Notes under the pieces: model-generated | The model's database searches: none | Seen by the model: only the letters and a program-made list of their open reading frames with translations | What the model was told of the DNA's origin: nothing | Translations under genes and position numbers: made by a program | Shown here: piece by piece, positions 7,172-16,909 of the stretch | Position numbering within the stretch: position 1 is the first letter of the stretch | Layout of the letters: the number at the start of each line of letters is the position of its first letter | Source: a bacterium | GTDB taxonomy: Bacteria; Joyebacterota; Joyebacteria; Joyebacterales; Joyebacteraceae | Direction of reading: 5' to 3' | Length of the DNA stretch: 64,000 nucleotides | Assembly (NCBI GenBank): GCA_029990205.1 | Contig: JAPEKQ010000003.1 | Coordinates: 159,321-223,320, forward strand

Positions 7172-9658
7172 GTGTCCGAAGACCTGACCAACGACAAGCG
7201 GTCGGAATCCTCGTCCGAGACAACCAGCGCGAGTGCGTCGGGTGGGGCGGAAGCCTCACCCGACGCGGGCGCGTCACAGGACGCGCGCGTCTCCGCGGCG
7301 CCGGGAACGAACACCCCGGTGTCCGGCAAGGACGGTCGGATCGAGGAACTCGAACGTCATGTTGCGGGCCTCCGCAAGCGCGTGGAGAAGCTCGGCGGCG
7401 AATCGATGCGCGCCGAGTACAAGGTTCTCCACCTCACGCAGGAGGTCCGGCGGTCGCGCGAGGCCTTCGGATTCCTCACCGGTTTCCAGCGCAAGATCGG
7501 AGCGGCCGGCTCGATCGGCGCGCTCTACGACGTGGCACTCAAGTCGATCATCGCGGAACTCTGGATGAAGCGGGCCGTCGTTCTCGAGTACGTCGAGGAG
7601 GAACGGGTGCTTCGCCCTGTGGCGGCGCTCGGCTATCAGAACGACCAGCGTCCTGACGCCATACCGGTGGCCGACGTCGACCGAGAGCTGTGGACAACGG
7701 CGTCGATCGTCAACGGGGCCACCGAACAGACGCCGTGGATCGAGGCCGTCACATCGGCGCTCTCGATGCCGTTCTTCACGTGGGTCCCGAGTGTGGCCAA
7801 CGAAGGCCACGAGACGATCCTCGTCGCGGGGACGCTCGCGGAGGACAGCGCGCAGGAGCCGCGTCTGACCGATCACGATCTCGGACTGCTCGTCTCGGTC
7901 GGCGCCATTCTCTGGGTGGGCCGGATGAACCTGCTCGCCCGCGACCGGCTCAGGCTCCAGGTCCGCTACGAGGCGCTGCTCCACCGGATCTCCGAGGTCC
8001 TGCTCAAGGACTACGACGCGCCAGCGAGTCACTTCGACGATGTGATCCGGCGTGTCGGGAGAGCGTGGTCGTTCGACCGGGTCCGTCTCATCGACCGTGG
8101 GACCGGCGAGAACCTGAGTTCGGTCCGGCACGAGTGGACCACCCGCGGGACCGAGGCGGTCGGCGAGGGTTCACCGCACCCGCTGGAGTTCACCTCCGAG
8201 TGGCGTGACGCGATGGCCTCGGGACAGCCCATCAGGCTCGACGACACGCACGAGCTGCCACCCGATGATTCCGCCGCGCTCCGCGAGCAGGGCATCCGGT
8301 CGCTGCTGGTCCTGCCGGTCACGGTCAATGCGTCCGTCGTCGCCTGGATGAGCTTCGAGCAGTGTTCCCGACGCGGCGTGTGGGGCGACGAGGACATCAA
8401 GATCCTTGAGGTCATCGCGTCACTCATCGCGCGCGCCATCGGACGCCAGACCGATCTCGAGGAGCGTGCGCACCTCGAGGCCGAGTACAACCATGCGAAG
8501 AAGATGGAGGCGGTCGGCCAGCTTGCCGGCGGTGTCGCGCACGACTTCAACAATCTTCTGACGACGATCCAGGGCTACGCGCAGCTTCTGATGTCCCGTC
8601 TGCCGGAGGAGTATCGTGAGTCGGGCGGGCTCAAAGAGATCATCATGGCGAGCGAGCGGGCCGCCGGTCTGACACGTCAGCTGCTGACCTTCAGCCGGAA
8701 GGACACGGCTCAGACCTCCGCGGTCAACCTCAACGAGAGTATCGAGGAGATGATGAAGCTCCTCCGACGCATGCTCGGCGACGGCGTGAACGTCGAACTC
8801 GATCTCGCCAAGGAGCTCAGCATCACCACGGGAGACAAGCAGCAGCTCTCGCAGATCGTGATGAACCTCGCCATCAACGCGCGTGACGCGATGTCCGGCG
8901 AGGGCGACCTGAAGATCGCGACACGCGAGTACGAGAACATCGGACCGCTCGCGCAGCGGTTCACGATCCCCGGTGTCGAGCGCTGTCAGGTCATCGAGGT
9001 CTCGGATACCGGTACCGGCATGGACGAGGAGACGCAGGAACGGATCTTCGAGCCGTTCTTCACGACCAAGGAGGCGGGCAAGGGGACCGGCCTCGGGCTG
9101 TCGATCGTCTTCAGCGTCATCCGCCGGCACGGCGGGTTCGTGGACATCGAGAGCGAGCTTGGAAAGGGAACGACGTTCAGTGTCTATCTGCCCGTGAAGC
9201 CGCCCGAGGTCGAGGAGAAGAAGGGCGACGATACGGCGGAGAGCATGAGCGGCCACGAGACCATCCTCCTGGTCGAAGATGACGACAACGTCCGCGGCCT
9301 CATCGTCAGCGTTCTGTCCGCGAGCGGCTACAACGTCATCACGGCCACGAACGGCAGAGAGGCACTCGAACGCATGGAGGAGTCCGGCGACGACGTGGCG
9401 CTCCTCATGACCGACGTCGTCATGCCCGAGATGAACGGACGCGAGCTCTGGGACTCGTTCTCCGACCTGGGGTACGACGTCCCCCTCATCGTCATGAGCG
9501 GATATCCCAAGGGCGAGGAGGAGGGCGGCTTCCTCGACGAGGCATCGACCTATCTCCAGAAGCCGTTCGGTCCCAAGGAGATCGCTGAGGCCGTACGTCA
9601 CACGCTCGATGCTGACCACTCCGGCGGATCCCTGCCTGATCGTCCGGGCGTCAACTGA
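7172..9658 (+). CDS. Cytosolic hybrid histidine kinase: GAF-like x2, HisKA, HATPase, receiver
   Basis: 828 aa from GTG 7172, with no membrane segment. Order: a S/A/G-rich N-tail; a coiled coil near 48-70 (RIEELERHVAGLRKRVEKL); two GAF-like regions at about 100-250 and 260-420; HisKA with phospho-His about 457 (GGVAHDFNNLL); HATPase boxes NLAINARDAM (about 564), DTGTGMDEE (about 612) and GKGTGLGLSIV (about 637); and a C-terminal receiver with LVEDDDNV, acceptor Asp about 748 (MTDVVMPEMNG) and a KPF lysine. The HDFNNLL box is typical of hybrid kinases that pass phosphate to their own receiver. No output domain or separate regulator is nearby. It probably works with the FIST protein upstream. 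Confidence 0.92.
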   Translation: MSEDLTNDKRSESSSETTSASASGGAEASPDAGASQDARVSAAPGTNTPVSGKDGRIEELERHVAGLRKRVEKLGGESMRAEYKVLHLTQEVRRSREAFGFLTGFQRKIGAAGSIGALYDVALKSIIAELWMKRAVVLEYVEEERVLRPVAALGYQNDQRPDAIPVADVDRELWTTASIVNGATEQTPWIEAVTSALSMPFFTWVPSVANEGHETILVAGTLAEDSAQEPRLTDHDLGLLVSVGAILWVGRMNLLARDRLRLQVRYEALLHRISEVLLKDYDAPASHFDDVIRRVGRAWSFDRVRLIDRGTGENLSSVRHEWTTRGTEAVGEGSPHPLEFTSEWRDAMASGQPIRLDDTHELPPDDSAALREQGIRSLLVLPVTVNASVVAWMSFEQCSRRGVWGDEDIKILEVIASLIARAIGRQTDLEERAHLEAEYNHAKKMEAVGQLAGGVAHDFNNLLTTIQGYAQLLMSRLPEEYRESGGLKEIIMASERAAGLTRQLLTFSRKDTAQTSAVNLNESIEEMMKLLRRMLGDGVNVELDLAKELSITTGDKQQLSQIVMNLAINARDAMSGEGDLKIATREYENIGPLAQRFTIPGVERCQVIEVSDTGTGMDEETQERIFEPFFTTKEAGKGTGLGLSIVFSVIRRHGGFVDIESELGKGTTFSVYLPVKPPEVEEKKGDDTAESMSGHETILLVEDDDNVRGLIVSVLSASGYNVITATNGREALERMEESGDDVALLMTDVVMPEMNGRELWDSFSDLGYDVPLIVMSGYPKGEEEGGFLDEASTYLQKPFGPKEIAEAVRHTLDADHSGGSLPDRPGVN

Positions 9659-9699
9659 CCGGGACCCGACCACACCGACATCCCGAGCTGGAACCAGCG

Positions 9700-9720
9700 G
9701 CCGTTGCCCCCGGCAACGGC
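9700..9720 (+). other. 9-bp hairpin between kinase and dapB
   Basis: GCCGTTGCC pairs with GGCAACGGC around a CCC loop, 41 bp after the kinase stop. It could end the kinase transcript, but no T-run follows directly. It overlaps the proposed -35 box of the dapB promoter. Confidence 0.4.
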
Positions 9721-9733
9721 TTCGTGCTATCGT
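9704..9733 (+). promoter_or_regulatory. Candidate dapB promoter (extended -10)
   Basis: TTGCCC (9704-9709), an 18-bp spacer and TATCGT (9728-9733) preceded by TGC. Four of six matches at each box plus the TG extension. The hairpin at 9700 overlaps it, so this and the terminator reading compete. Confidence 0.42.
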
Positions 9734-9799
9734 ATGGTCTTGTTCTCGTGAAAACGTGTGGAACGGGGGCCGATTCGGCCCCGATTCGGGGGTTCGTCC

Positions 9800-10603
9800 A
9801 TGATCCGAGTCGTCGTCAGCGGGATCTGTGGCCGCATGGGAGGCATGGTCGCCCGCACCGTCGAGGAGACCGATGACCTCAAGCTCGTCGGCGGCCTCGA
9901 GATGCCGGGACACCCGGGCGTCGGACGCCGGCTCTGTGACCACTGGGGCGAGGGCGCCGTCGAACTGGTCGTGTCCGAGCGGCTGGGAGACCTCACGCAC
10001 GGGAGCTACGACGTCATCGTGGACTTCTCCACGCCGCCACAGGCCGTCGCGTGCGCCGAGCGCGCCAGCCGCGACGCGGCCGGACTTGTCATCGGTACGA
10101 CCGGGCTTTCGGAGCTCGAACTCGCGACCGTTCAGGAGGCATCGAAACGCTCCGCGGTCGTCGTGGCTCCGAACACGAGCCTTGGCGTGAACCTGCTCTT
10201 CGGACTGGTCCGTCAGGCGGCCGAGCGTCTCGACGAGGACTTCGACATCGAGATCGTTGAGGAGCATCATCGCGGCAAGCGCGATGCGCCAAGCGGCACG
10301 GCGCTCCGCCTTCTTGAGGTCGTCGCCGATTCCCGCAGCGTGAGAAGCGCCGAGGTTGCCCGACTCGGCAGAGCAGGACCCGACGAGACCCGCGCGCGCG
10401 GCGAGATCGGCGTCCACTCGATTCGGGCCGGGAGCATCGTCGGCCGGCACTCCGTCAGGCTCACATCGGACGCCGAGGAGATCGTGCTCGCGCACGAGGC
10501 CTTCGACCGGTCCGCGTTCGCACGCGGTGCCGCCCACGCCATCCGGTTCGTACACGGACGCGCACCGGGCCTCTACGACATGCAGGACGTACTGGGTCTC
10601 TGA
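9800..10603 (+). CDS. dapB: 4-hydroxy-tetrahydrodipicolinate reductase
   Basis: NAD(P)H-dependent reduction in the DAP/lysine pathway, the step after DapA. The ATG at 9800 begins MIRVVVSGICGRMGGMV, with the dinucleotide-binding G-x-x-G-R-M-G. Later motifs: VDFSTP, GTTGLSELE, APNTSLGVNLL, and EIVEEHHRGKRDAPSGTA, which contains the catalytic His-His and substrate Lys of the family signature. At 267 aa it is a normal length. An earlier in-frame start adds only 14 poor residues. It stands apart from dapF/dapA and probably has its own promoter. Confidence 0.94.
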   Translation: MIRVVVSGICGRMGGMVARTVEETDDLKLVGGLEMPGHPGVGRRLCDHWGEGAVELVVSERLGDLTHGSYDVIVDFSTPPQAVACAERASRDAAGLVIGTTGLSELELATVQEASKRSAVVVAPNTSLGVNLLFGLVRQAAERLDEDFDIEIVEEHHRGKRDAPSGTALRLLEVVADSRSVRSAEVARLGRAGPDETRARGEIGVHSIRAGSIVGRHSVRLTSDAEEIVLAHEAFDRSAFARGAAHAIRFVHGRAPGLYDMQDVLGL

Positions 10604-10628
10604 CACGTACATCGACGGTAGTACGTGT
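10603..10628 (+). other. Hairpin just after dapB
   Basis: ACACGTAC (10603-10610) pairs perfectly with GTACGTGT (10621-10628) around a 10-nt loop. It begins at the last base of the dapB stop codon. Two mutually exclusive short stems follow at 10628-10646 (TGCCG/CGGCA versus GCGAG/CTCGC). No T-tract is present, so termination is uncertain. Confidence 0.4.
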
Positions 10629-10695
10629 GCCGCGAGCGGCACTCGCGCCGCATAACAGCGTCCGCGCTGCACCAGACCAGGATTGGAGCCTCGCG

Positions 10696-11298
10696 ATGGC
10701 GGGCAACAGGACTCTTCTCGACATCATACTCAGGGCCAACGAGCTCAAGAACATCCCGCGCATGGGGTGGCGCGTGCGCGGCGTCCGCGACGGAGAGAGC
10801 GTAGCCGAGCACTCCTACGCGGTGGCGCTCATCGTGACGCTGCTTGGGCCGCGTCTCTCCGGGAAGATCGACGTCAGCCGCGCCGTGAGGATCGCGCTCG
10901 TCCACGACCTCTCGGAGCACATGCTGGGCGACATCCACGCACCCGCGTCACAGCTGCTCGGCGAGGACGTCAAGGAGGCGGCCGAGCTGAGGGTCATGCT
11001 CGACCTCTTCGGAGACGACGAATCCGCAGAGGAAGCGGTCGAACTCTGGAAGGAGTTCGCTGAACGCTCATCGGTCGAGGGCCGCTTCGTCCGAGCGATC
11101 GACAAGCTCGAGATGTTCACGCAGGCCTATCTGTACGAGCAGGAAGGCAACAGGATGCTCGCGGACTTCTGGGACTGGCCGCACAACGTGCGGGACTTCG
11201 AGTTCCCGGAAGTACGAGCGCTCTACGAGGAACTCAAGGCACTCAGGAAGGAACGCCCGATCGGCTGGGCCGGACGGTCCGGGAACGACGAGGCGTAG
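10696..11298 (+). CDS. HD-domain phosphohydrolase (YfbR / HDDC2-like)
   Basis: 200 aa. The metal-binding HD pattern is visible: GESVAEHSYAVALI (first His), ALVHDLSEHMLGDIHAP (the His-Asp pair) and a later DKLEMFTQAYLYEQ (final Asp). This arrangement matches the YfbR/HDDC2 group of 5'-deoxynucleotidases, cytosolic enzymes that dephosphorylate dNMPs. The start chosen is ATG 10696 with TTGGAG upstream; a GTG at 10627 would add 23 unconserved residues. It lies between dapB and proS. Substrate is inferred from family only. Confidence 0.82.
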   Translation: MAGNRTLLDIILRANELKNIPRMGWRVRGVRDGESVAEHSYAVALIVTLLGPRLSGKIDVSRAVRIALVHDLSEHMLGDIHAPASQLLGEDVKEAAELRVMLDLFGDDESAEEAVELWKEFAERSSVEGRFVRAIDKLEMFTQAYLYEQEGNRMLADFWDWPHNVRDFEFPEVRALYEELKALRKERPIGWAGRSGNDEA

Positions 11299-11324
11299 AC
11301 CACTCAAAGGAGACGGGGAACAGG

Positions 11325-13037
<1,713 letters not shown>

Positions 13038-13060
13038 GCGAGTGAGAGATGCACAAACGA

Positions 13061-13099
13061 AAGCCCCTCCAGGCAAGCCTGGGGGGCTTCTTCGTCTCA
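13061..13099. terminator. Bidirectional terminator between proS and rpsT
   Basis: AAGCCCC-T-CCAGGC (13061-13074) pairs with GCCTGGGGGGCTT (13077-13089), a 13-bp stem with one bulged T. Pyrimidine/T-rich TCTTCGTCTC follows on the + strand, and the - strand continues into TCGTTTGTGC. Both genes end against it. Confidence 0.85.
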
Positions 13100-13140
13100 T
13101 TGAGCGATCGAACGCCTCTTCGGCATCGACCTGCGCGCAG

Positions 13141-13386
13141 CTACTCGTCGCGGCTCTTCATGATGCGCGACTTGCGGCGTGAGGCCGTGTTCTTCTTGAT
13201 GACGTTCGACTTCACGGCCTTGTCGATGACCGAGGTGGCCTCGCGAACACGGGCCTCGCGCTCCTCGGGCGGCGCCGTCTCGGCGTTCTTGATCGCCGTG
13301 GCGACCTTCGACTTCACGGCGCGATTGCGCTCGTTCAGCTTCTTCGACTGCCTGAGTCGCTTGATCGTAGACTTCTTGTGCGGCAA
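13141..13386 (-). CDS. rpsT: 30S ribosomal protein S20
   Basis: 81 aa, strongly basic, beginning MPHKKSTIKRLRQSKKLNERN and rich in Lys/Arg helices as S20 is; it binds 16S rRNA early in assembly. The start codon is TTG (complement of 13384-13386). It is supported by GGAGG seven bases upstream on the - strand and by the conserved MPHKKS N-terminus. E. coli rpsT also starts with UUG, which there is tied to autogenous control. The gene has its own - strand promoter. It is the only housekeeping gene on that strand here. Confidence 0.95.
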   Translation of the reverse strand: MPHKKSTIKRLRQSKKLNERNRAVKSKVATAIKNAETAPPEEREARVREATSVIDKAVKSNVIKKNTASRRKSRIMKSRDE

Positions 13387-13450
13387 GTGGAATCCTCCGG
13401 TCTAGCCCCAGGTCCGCCCGGGGCGGACACCGTTCCTCTGTAACCACACG

Positions 13451-13479
13451 AATATACCAATCAGAGCCCCCGCAGTCAA
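13451..13479 (-). promoter_or_regulatory. rpsT promoter
   Basis: On the - strand: TTGACT (13479-13474), exactly 17 bp, TATATT (13456-13451). Five of six matches at each box make this the best sigma-70-type promoter in the window. Predicted start near 13444 gives a leader of about 58 nt. Confidence 0.85.
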
Positions 13480-13546
13480 GCGACCGTTCGGAAGGGCCGG
13501 TTGACGAGGGCCCCGCGGGGGATTAGGCTCTCGGCAGGAGGCCTGA

Positions 13547-15361
13547 GTGACCAAGAGTCCAAGAAAGCACCCGCCAGTGCCCGAAAGCCCCGGTGTCTAC
13601 CTTCTCAAGGACGCCTCGGGGAAGATCTTCTATGTCGGGAAGGCCCTGAATCTCAGGAACCGTCTGAGAGCCTACACGGCCTCCGGAAGCACCCCGGACC
13701 CCAAGCTGACCATCATCCGTTCAAAGCTGGCGTCGTTCGACACGATCGTGACCGAGTCGGAGACCGAGGCTCTGGTTCTGGAGTCGAACCTCATCAAGGA
13801 GCACAGGCCGCGGTACAACGTCAAGCTCCGCGACGACAAGCGCTATCCGTTCATCAAGGTCACGACAGCGGAGACGTTCCCGCGGGCGCACGTCACACGG
13901 GTCGTCCGGCAGGACGGCTCGCGCTACTTCGGTCCCTACACGGACGCCAAGGCGATGCGCCGGACGCTCCGCCTCGTCCAGCAGAGCTTCCCGATGAGAA
14001 CGTGCAAGACCTTCAGGAAGCGGCCGCGTCCCTGCCTCAACTATCAGATCGGCCAGTGTCTGGGGCCGTGCATCGGCGCGGTCTCCGCCGAGGAGTACGG
14101 AGAGGTCGTCTCCGAACTCATGCTCTTCCTCAGCGGTCGCGGTGACGAGCTCTCGAAGCGCCTCGCGGCCCGGATGAACCAGGCGTCCGCCGACAAGCAG
14201 TTCGAAGAGGCTGCGGCGCTCCGTGACCGGCTTCGGGACATCGAGAAGGTCACCCAGCGACAGCGGGTTCTGTCGGCCAGGCTCGTCGACCGGGACGTTG
14301 TCGCGACCGCCCGTCACGCCGGCTACGGCATCGCATCGATTGTCAGGATCCGCCGGGGCAAGCTGGTTGGCTGCGAGAACGTCCCGCTGGAGTTCTCGCC
14401 CGAAACGACCGACGGGGAGATCCGTGAGGCGGTTCTCAAGCAGTTCTACTCGGTCGCGACCGATGTCCCGCCCGAGGTCCTCGTCCACGGAGAGACACCC
14501 GGCTTGGACGAGGTGGCCGTCTGGCTCACGGCGTCGCAGGGTCACAAGGTCGCCGTCGCGACGCCCGTGCGAGGAGAGAAGCGGCAGCTCGGCGAGTTCG
14601 CGGAGCAGAACGCGCGGACGGCGCTCCGCCGGGCGTTCGAGTCCCGAAGGGCGCCTTGCTCCGTGATCGAACTCGGGGAGTACCTCAGGATGAGCCGCCC
14701 GCCACGTCTGCTCTCGGCCGTCGACATCTCGAACGTACAGGGGACCAACGCGGTCGGCACGGTCATCTCGTTCCGCGACGGCCGCCCGGACAAGTCGCTC
14801 TACCGCAGATACCGCATCCGGACGGTGAAAGGCGCGGACGACTATGCTATGATTCGTGAGGTCGTCCGACGCCACCTCGCATCTCTCATCAGAAAGGACG
14901 CTGAGCTCCCGGACCTCTTCCTCGTGGACGGAGGGAAGGGACAGCTCGCATCGGCCGTTGAGGCCGGTCGTGATGAGGGTGTCCGCGGCGTCACGTTCGC
15001 CTCGCTGGCGAAGCAGAACGAGGAGGTCTTCGTCCCCGGCCGCCAGAGTCCACTCCCGGACCCCGGCATGACGGCGGCGAAGCGCATCCTCATCAAGGCT
15101 CGCGACGAGGTGCATCGCTTCAGCGTCACGTATCACCGGAGCCTCCGGGAGAAGGAGGCCCGCCGGTCGGTTCTCGACGGCATTCCGGGGGTGGGCGACA
15201 CCCGCAAGGCGGCCCTTCTCGAGGAGTTCGGTTCCGTCTCGGAGATTCGCAGGAGTTCCCCGGAGCGTATCGCGGAGGTACCCGGCATTGGCATCGCAAC
15301 AGCCCAAAGGATCATCGAAGCGGTCACGCAAGCCGAAGCTCGTGATCCTCAAGCAGGATAA
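13547..15361 (+). CDS. uvrC: Excinuclease ABC subunit C
   Basis: Makes the dual incisions in nucleotide excision repair after UvrAB recognition. 604 aa, normal length. Domains: GIY-YIG nuclease at about 15-95 (PGVYLLKDASGKIFYVGKA), the Cys cluster around 160-180 (RPCLNYQIGQCLGPCIG), a UVR motif near 210 (DKQFEEAAALRDRLRDIE), the RNase-H-like C-terminal nuclease (DISNVQGTNAVG, LFLVDGGKGQL), and tandem helix-hairpin-helix motifs at the end (IPGVGDTRKAALLEEFGS). It starts at GTG 13547 with AGGAGG upstream, divergent from rpsT. A weak TTGACG-N17-TAGGCT lies immediately upstream. Confidence 0.96.
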   Translation: MTKSPRKHPPVPESPGVYLLKDASGKIFYVGKALNLRNRLRAYTASGSTPDPKLTIIRSKLASFDTIVTESETEALVLESNLIKEHRPRYNVKLRDDKRYPFIKVTTAETFPRAHVTRVVRQDGSRYFGPYTDAKAMRRTLRLVQQSFPMRTCKTFRKRPRPCLNYQIGQCLGPCIGAVSAEEYGEVVSELMLFLSGRGDELSKRLAARMNQASADKQFEEAAALRDRLRDIEKVTQRQRVLSARLVDRDVVATARHAGYGIASIVRIRRGKLVGCENVPLEFSPETTDGEIREAVLKQFYSVATDVPPEVLVHGETPGLDEVAVWLTASQGHKVAVATPVRGEKRQLGEFAEQNARTALRRAFESRRAPCSVIELGEYLRMSRPPRLLSAVDISNVQGTNAVGTVISFRDGRPDKSLYRRYRIRTVKGADDYAMIREVVRRHLASLIRKDAELPDLFLVDGGKGQLASAVEAGRDEGVRGVTFASLAKQNEEVFVPGRQSPLPDPGMTAAKRILIKARDEVHRFSVTYHRSLREKEARRSVLDGIPGVGDTRKAALLEEFGSVSEIRRSSPERIAEVPGIGIATAQRIIEAVTQAEARDPQAG

Positions 15362-15377
15362 CGAGCCCAGGGCCGGG

Positions 15378-15980
15378 ATGACGGTCCTCAAGTACGCGAC
15401 CTTCGAGGCCGACATCGGCCGGTTCCTCGTGGTCCGCGGCGACCACGGTCTGCGGGCGGTGCGGTTCTCCGAAGAGCTCGACGTCGAGCGGGAGCTGTCG
15501 CTCCTGACGCGCGGCGGCCGGGTGCTCGCGGTCGAGGACCGGATCACGCTCAGGCGCGTCGTCGACGACATCCGCGACTACCTCAAGGGACGCCAGCCCA
15601 ACTTCGATCACGAACTCGAGATCGACGACCTCACGGACTTCTCAAGACGCGTCCTCGAGACCGTCAACGACATCCCGTACGGCACGCTCCGTTCGTACAA
15701 GTGGGTGGCAAGGCAGGTCGGCTCGCCGCGCGCCACGCGTCCGGTCGGACAGACGCTCGCGCGGAATCCGCTCCCCATCGTCATCCCGTGCCACCGCGTG
15801 GTCAACAGCGACGGGACGCTCGGCGGCTATTCGGGCGGTGGGACGGACATGAAGCGCCGTCTCATCGAGATCGAGAACGGGCAGATCGGTCTCGCCTTCG
15901 AGCACGGCGGTGACGAGGCGAAGAGACGCGTGCTCTTCCAGCTCGAGGGAGACGCGCCGGGCAACGACGATGGCGAGTGA
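15378..15980 (+). CDS. Methylated-DNA-protein-cysteine methyltransferase (MGMT family)
   Basis: 200 aa. The active-site box IPCHRVV (Cys acceptor) is followed by GGYSGG, as in Ada/Ogt proteins. Upstream is IPYGTLRSYKWVARQVGSPR, the recognition helix with the Arg finger, and AVGQTLARNPLPI-type spelling. It removes O6-alkyl groups from guanine irreversibly. I take ATG 15378, which begins at the first family-like residues; an earlier frame opening at 15288 would overlap uvrC by 74 bp with a basic, unconserved stretch. It overlaps xerD by 11 bp, so the two are probably coupled. Confidence 0.88.
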   Translation: MTVLKYATFEADIGRFLVVRGDHGLRAVRFSEELDVERELSLLTRGGRVLAVEDRITLRRVVDDIRDYLKGRQPNFDHELEIDDLTDFSRRVLETVNDIPYGTLRSYKWVARQVGSPRATRPVGQTLARNPLPIVIPCHRVVNSDGTLGGYSGGGTDMKRRLIEIENGQIGLAFEHGGDEAKRRVLFQLEGDAPGNDDGE

Positions 15981-16893
15981 CCCCTCCACACTGCTTGACG
16001 ACGCGGTCGAGGACTATCTCGACCACCTCACGACCGAACGCGGTCTCTCAGAGAACACCGTTGCCTCGTACCGCTCCGACCTTTCCGACTACGCTCGCTA
16101 CCTCGAGAAGTCAGGCGTCAGCTCACCCCGGCAGGTGACCTCGAAGCACGTGGAGCGCTATCTCGGGGATGCCGTCATCACCGGTCTCTCGGCCCGAAGC
16201 GCGAACAGACGGCTCTCGTGTCTCCGCGGCTTCCACACGTATCTCCTGAATTCATCTGATGACCGGAGCGTCCGGGAGAACCCGACGCTTCACCAGCACG
16301 CGCGCGAGCACGTGCGGCGGCTTCCCGATGTGCTCGCCGTTCACGAGGTCGAACGCCTCCTCGAGGCGGTCGACTCGACCACGCCGCTCGGCATCAGAGA
16401 CAGAGCCATGTTCGAGACCGCCTACGGCGCGGGGCTCCGCGTCAGCGAGATCATCACGCTCGAGGTGACGAACATCTTCGCGGAAGACCGCTTCATCCGC
16501 GTACTGGGAAAGGGCTCGAAGGAGCGTGTCGTCCCGATCGGCAGGTACGCGCTCGAGTGGATCGGCAAGTACCGTGAGAGCGTTCGACCGACGCTTGCGG
16601 CGAAAGCTGCGCCGACCGGAGTTCTGTTCCTGAACGCCCGGGGGCGTCCGCTGACACGAATGGGGTACTGGAAGATCCTCCAGAAGACGGTCACGCGCTC
16701 CGGCATCCGCGACCGCGTCAAACCGCACTCGCTTCGCCACTCGTTCGCGACGCACCTGCTCGAGGCGGGGGCCGACCTTCGAACCGTTCAGGAGATGCTC
16801 GGTCACGCCGACATCGCCACGACCCAGATCTACACGAGCGTCGACCGCGAGTACCTCAAGGAGATCCACAGAACCTGTCACCCGCGCGCCTAG
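15970..16893 (+). CDS. xerD: Tyrosine recombinase XerD
   Basis: 307 aa, family-typical. N-terminal SAM-like core-binding domain at about 10-100 (HLTTERGLSENTVASYRSDL). The catalytic domain has Arg in GAGLRVSEI, Lys in VLGKGSKERVVPI, HSLRHSFATHLL (H-x-x-R), GHADIATTQIYTSV with the nucleophile Tyr, and ends HRTCHPRA. The VQEMLGHADI and IH..HPRA spelling leans to XerD. With XerC (window start) it would resolve dimers at dif. The ATG at 15970 overlaps the MGMT stop. No dif site was recognised in the window. Confidence 0.88.
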   Translation: MASDPSTLLDDAVEDYLDHLTTERGLSENTVASYRSDLSDYARYLEKSGVSSPRQVTSKHVERYLGDAVITGLSARSANRRLSCLRGFHTYLLNSSDDRSVRENPTLHQHAREHVRRLPDVLAVHEVERLLEAVDSTTPLGIRDRAMFETAYGAGLRVSEIITLEVTNIFAEDRFIRVLGKGSKERVVPIGRYALEWIGKYRESVRPTLAAKAAPTGVLFLNARGRPLTRMGYWKILQKTVTRSGIRDRVKPHSLRHSFATHLLEAGADLRTVQEMLGHADIATTQIYTSVDREYLKEIHRTCHPRA

Positions 16894-16909
16894 CGCTTTG
16901 GAGATCATC

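Noticed and set aside
8420..10672. Very long - strand open frame (about 750 codons) across the kinase and dapB
   Set aside because: It is a GC-rich antisense shadow with no domain; the + strand holds clear HisKA, receiver and DapB motifs over the same bases.
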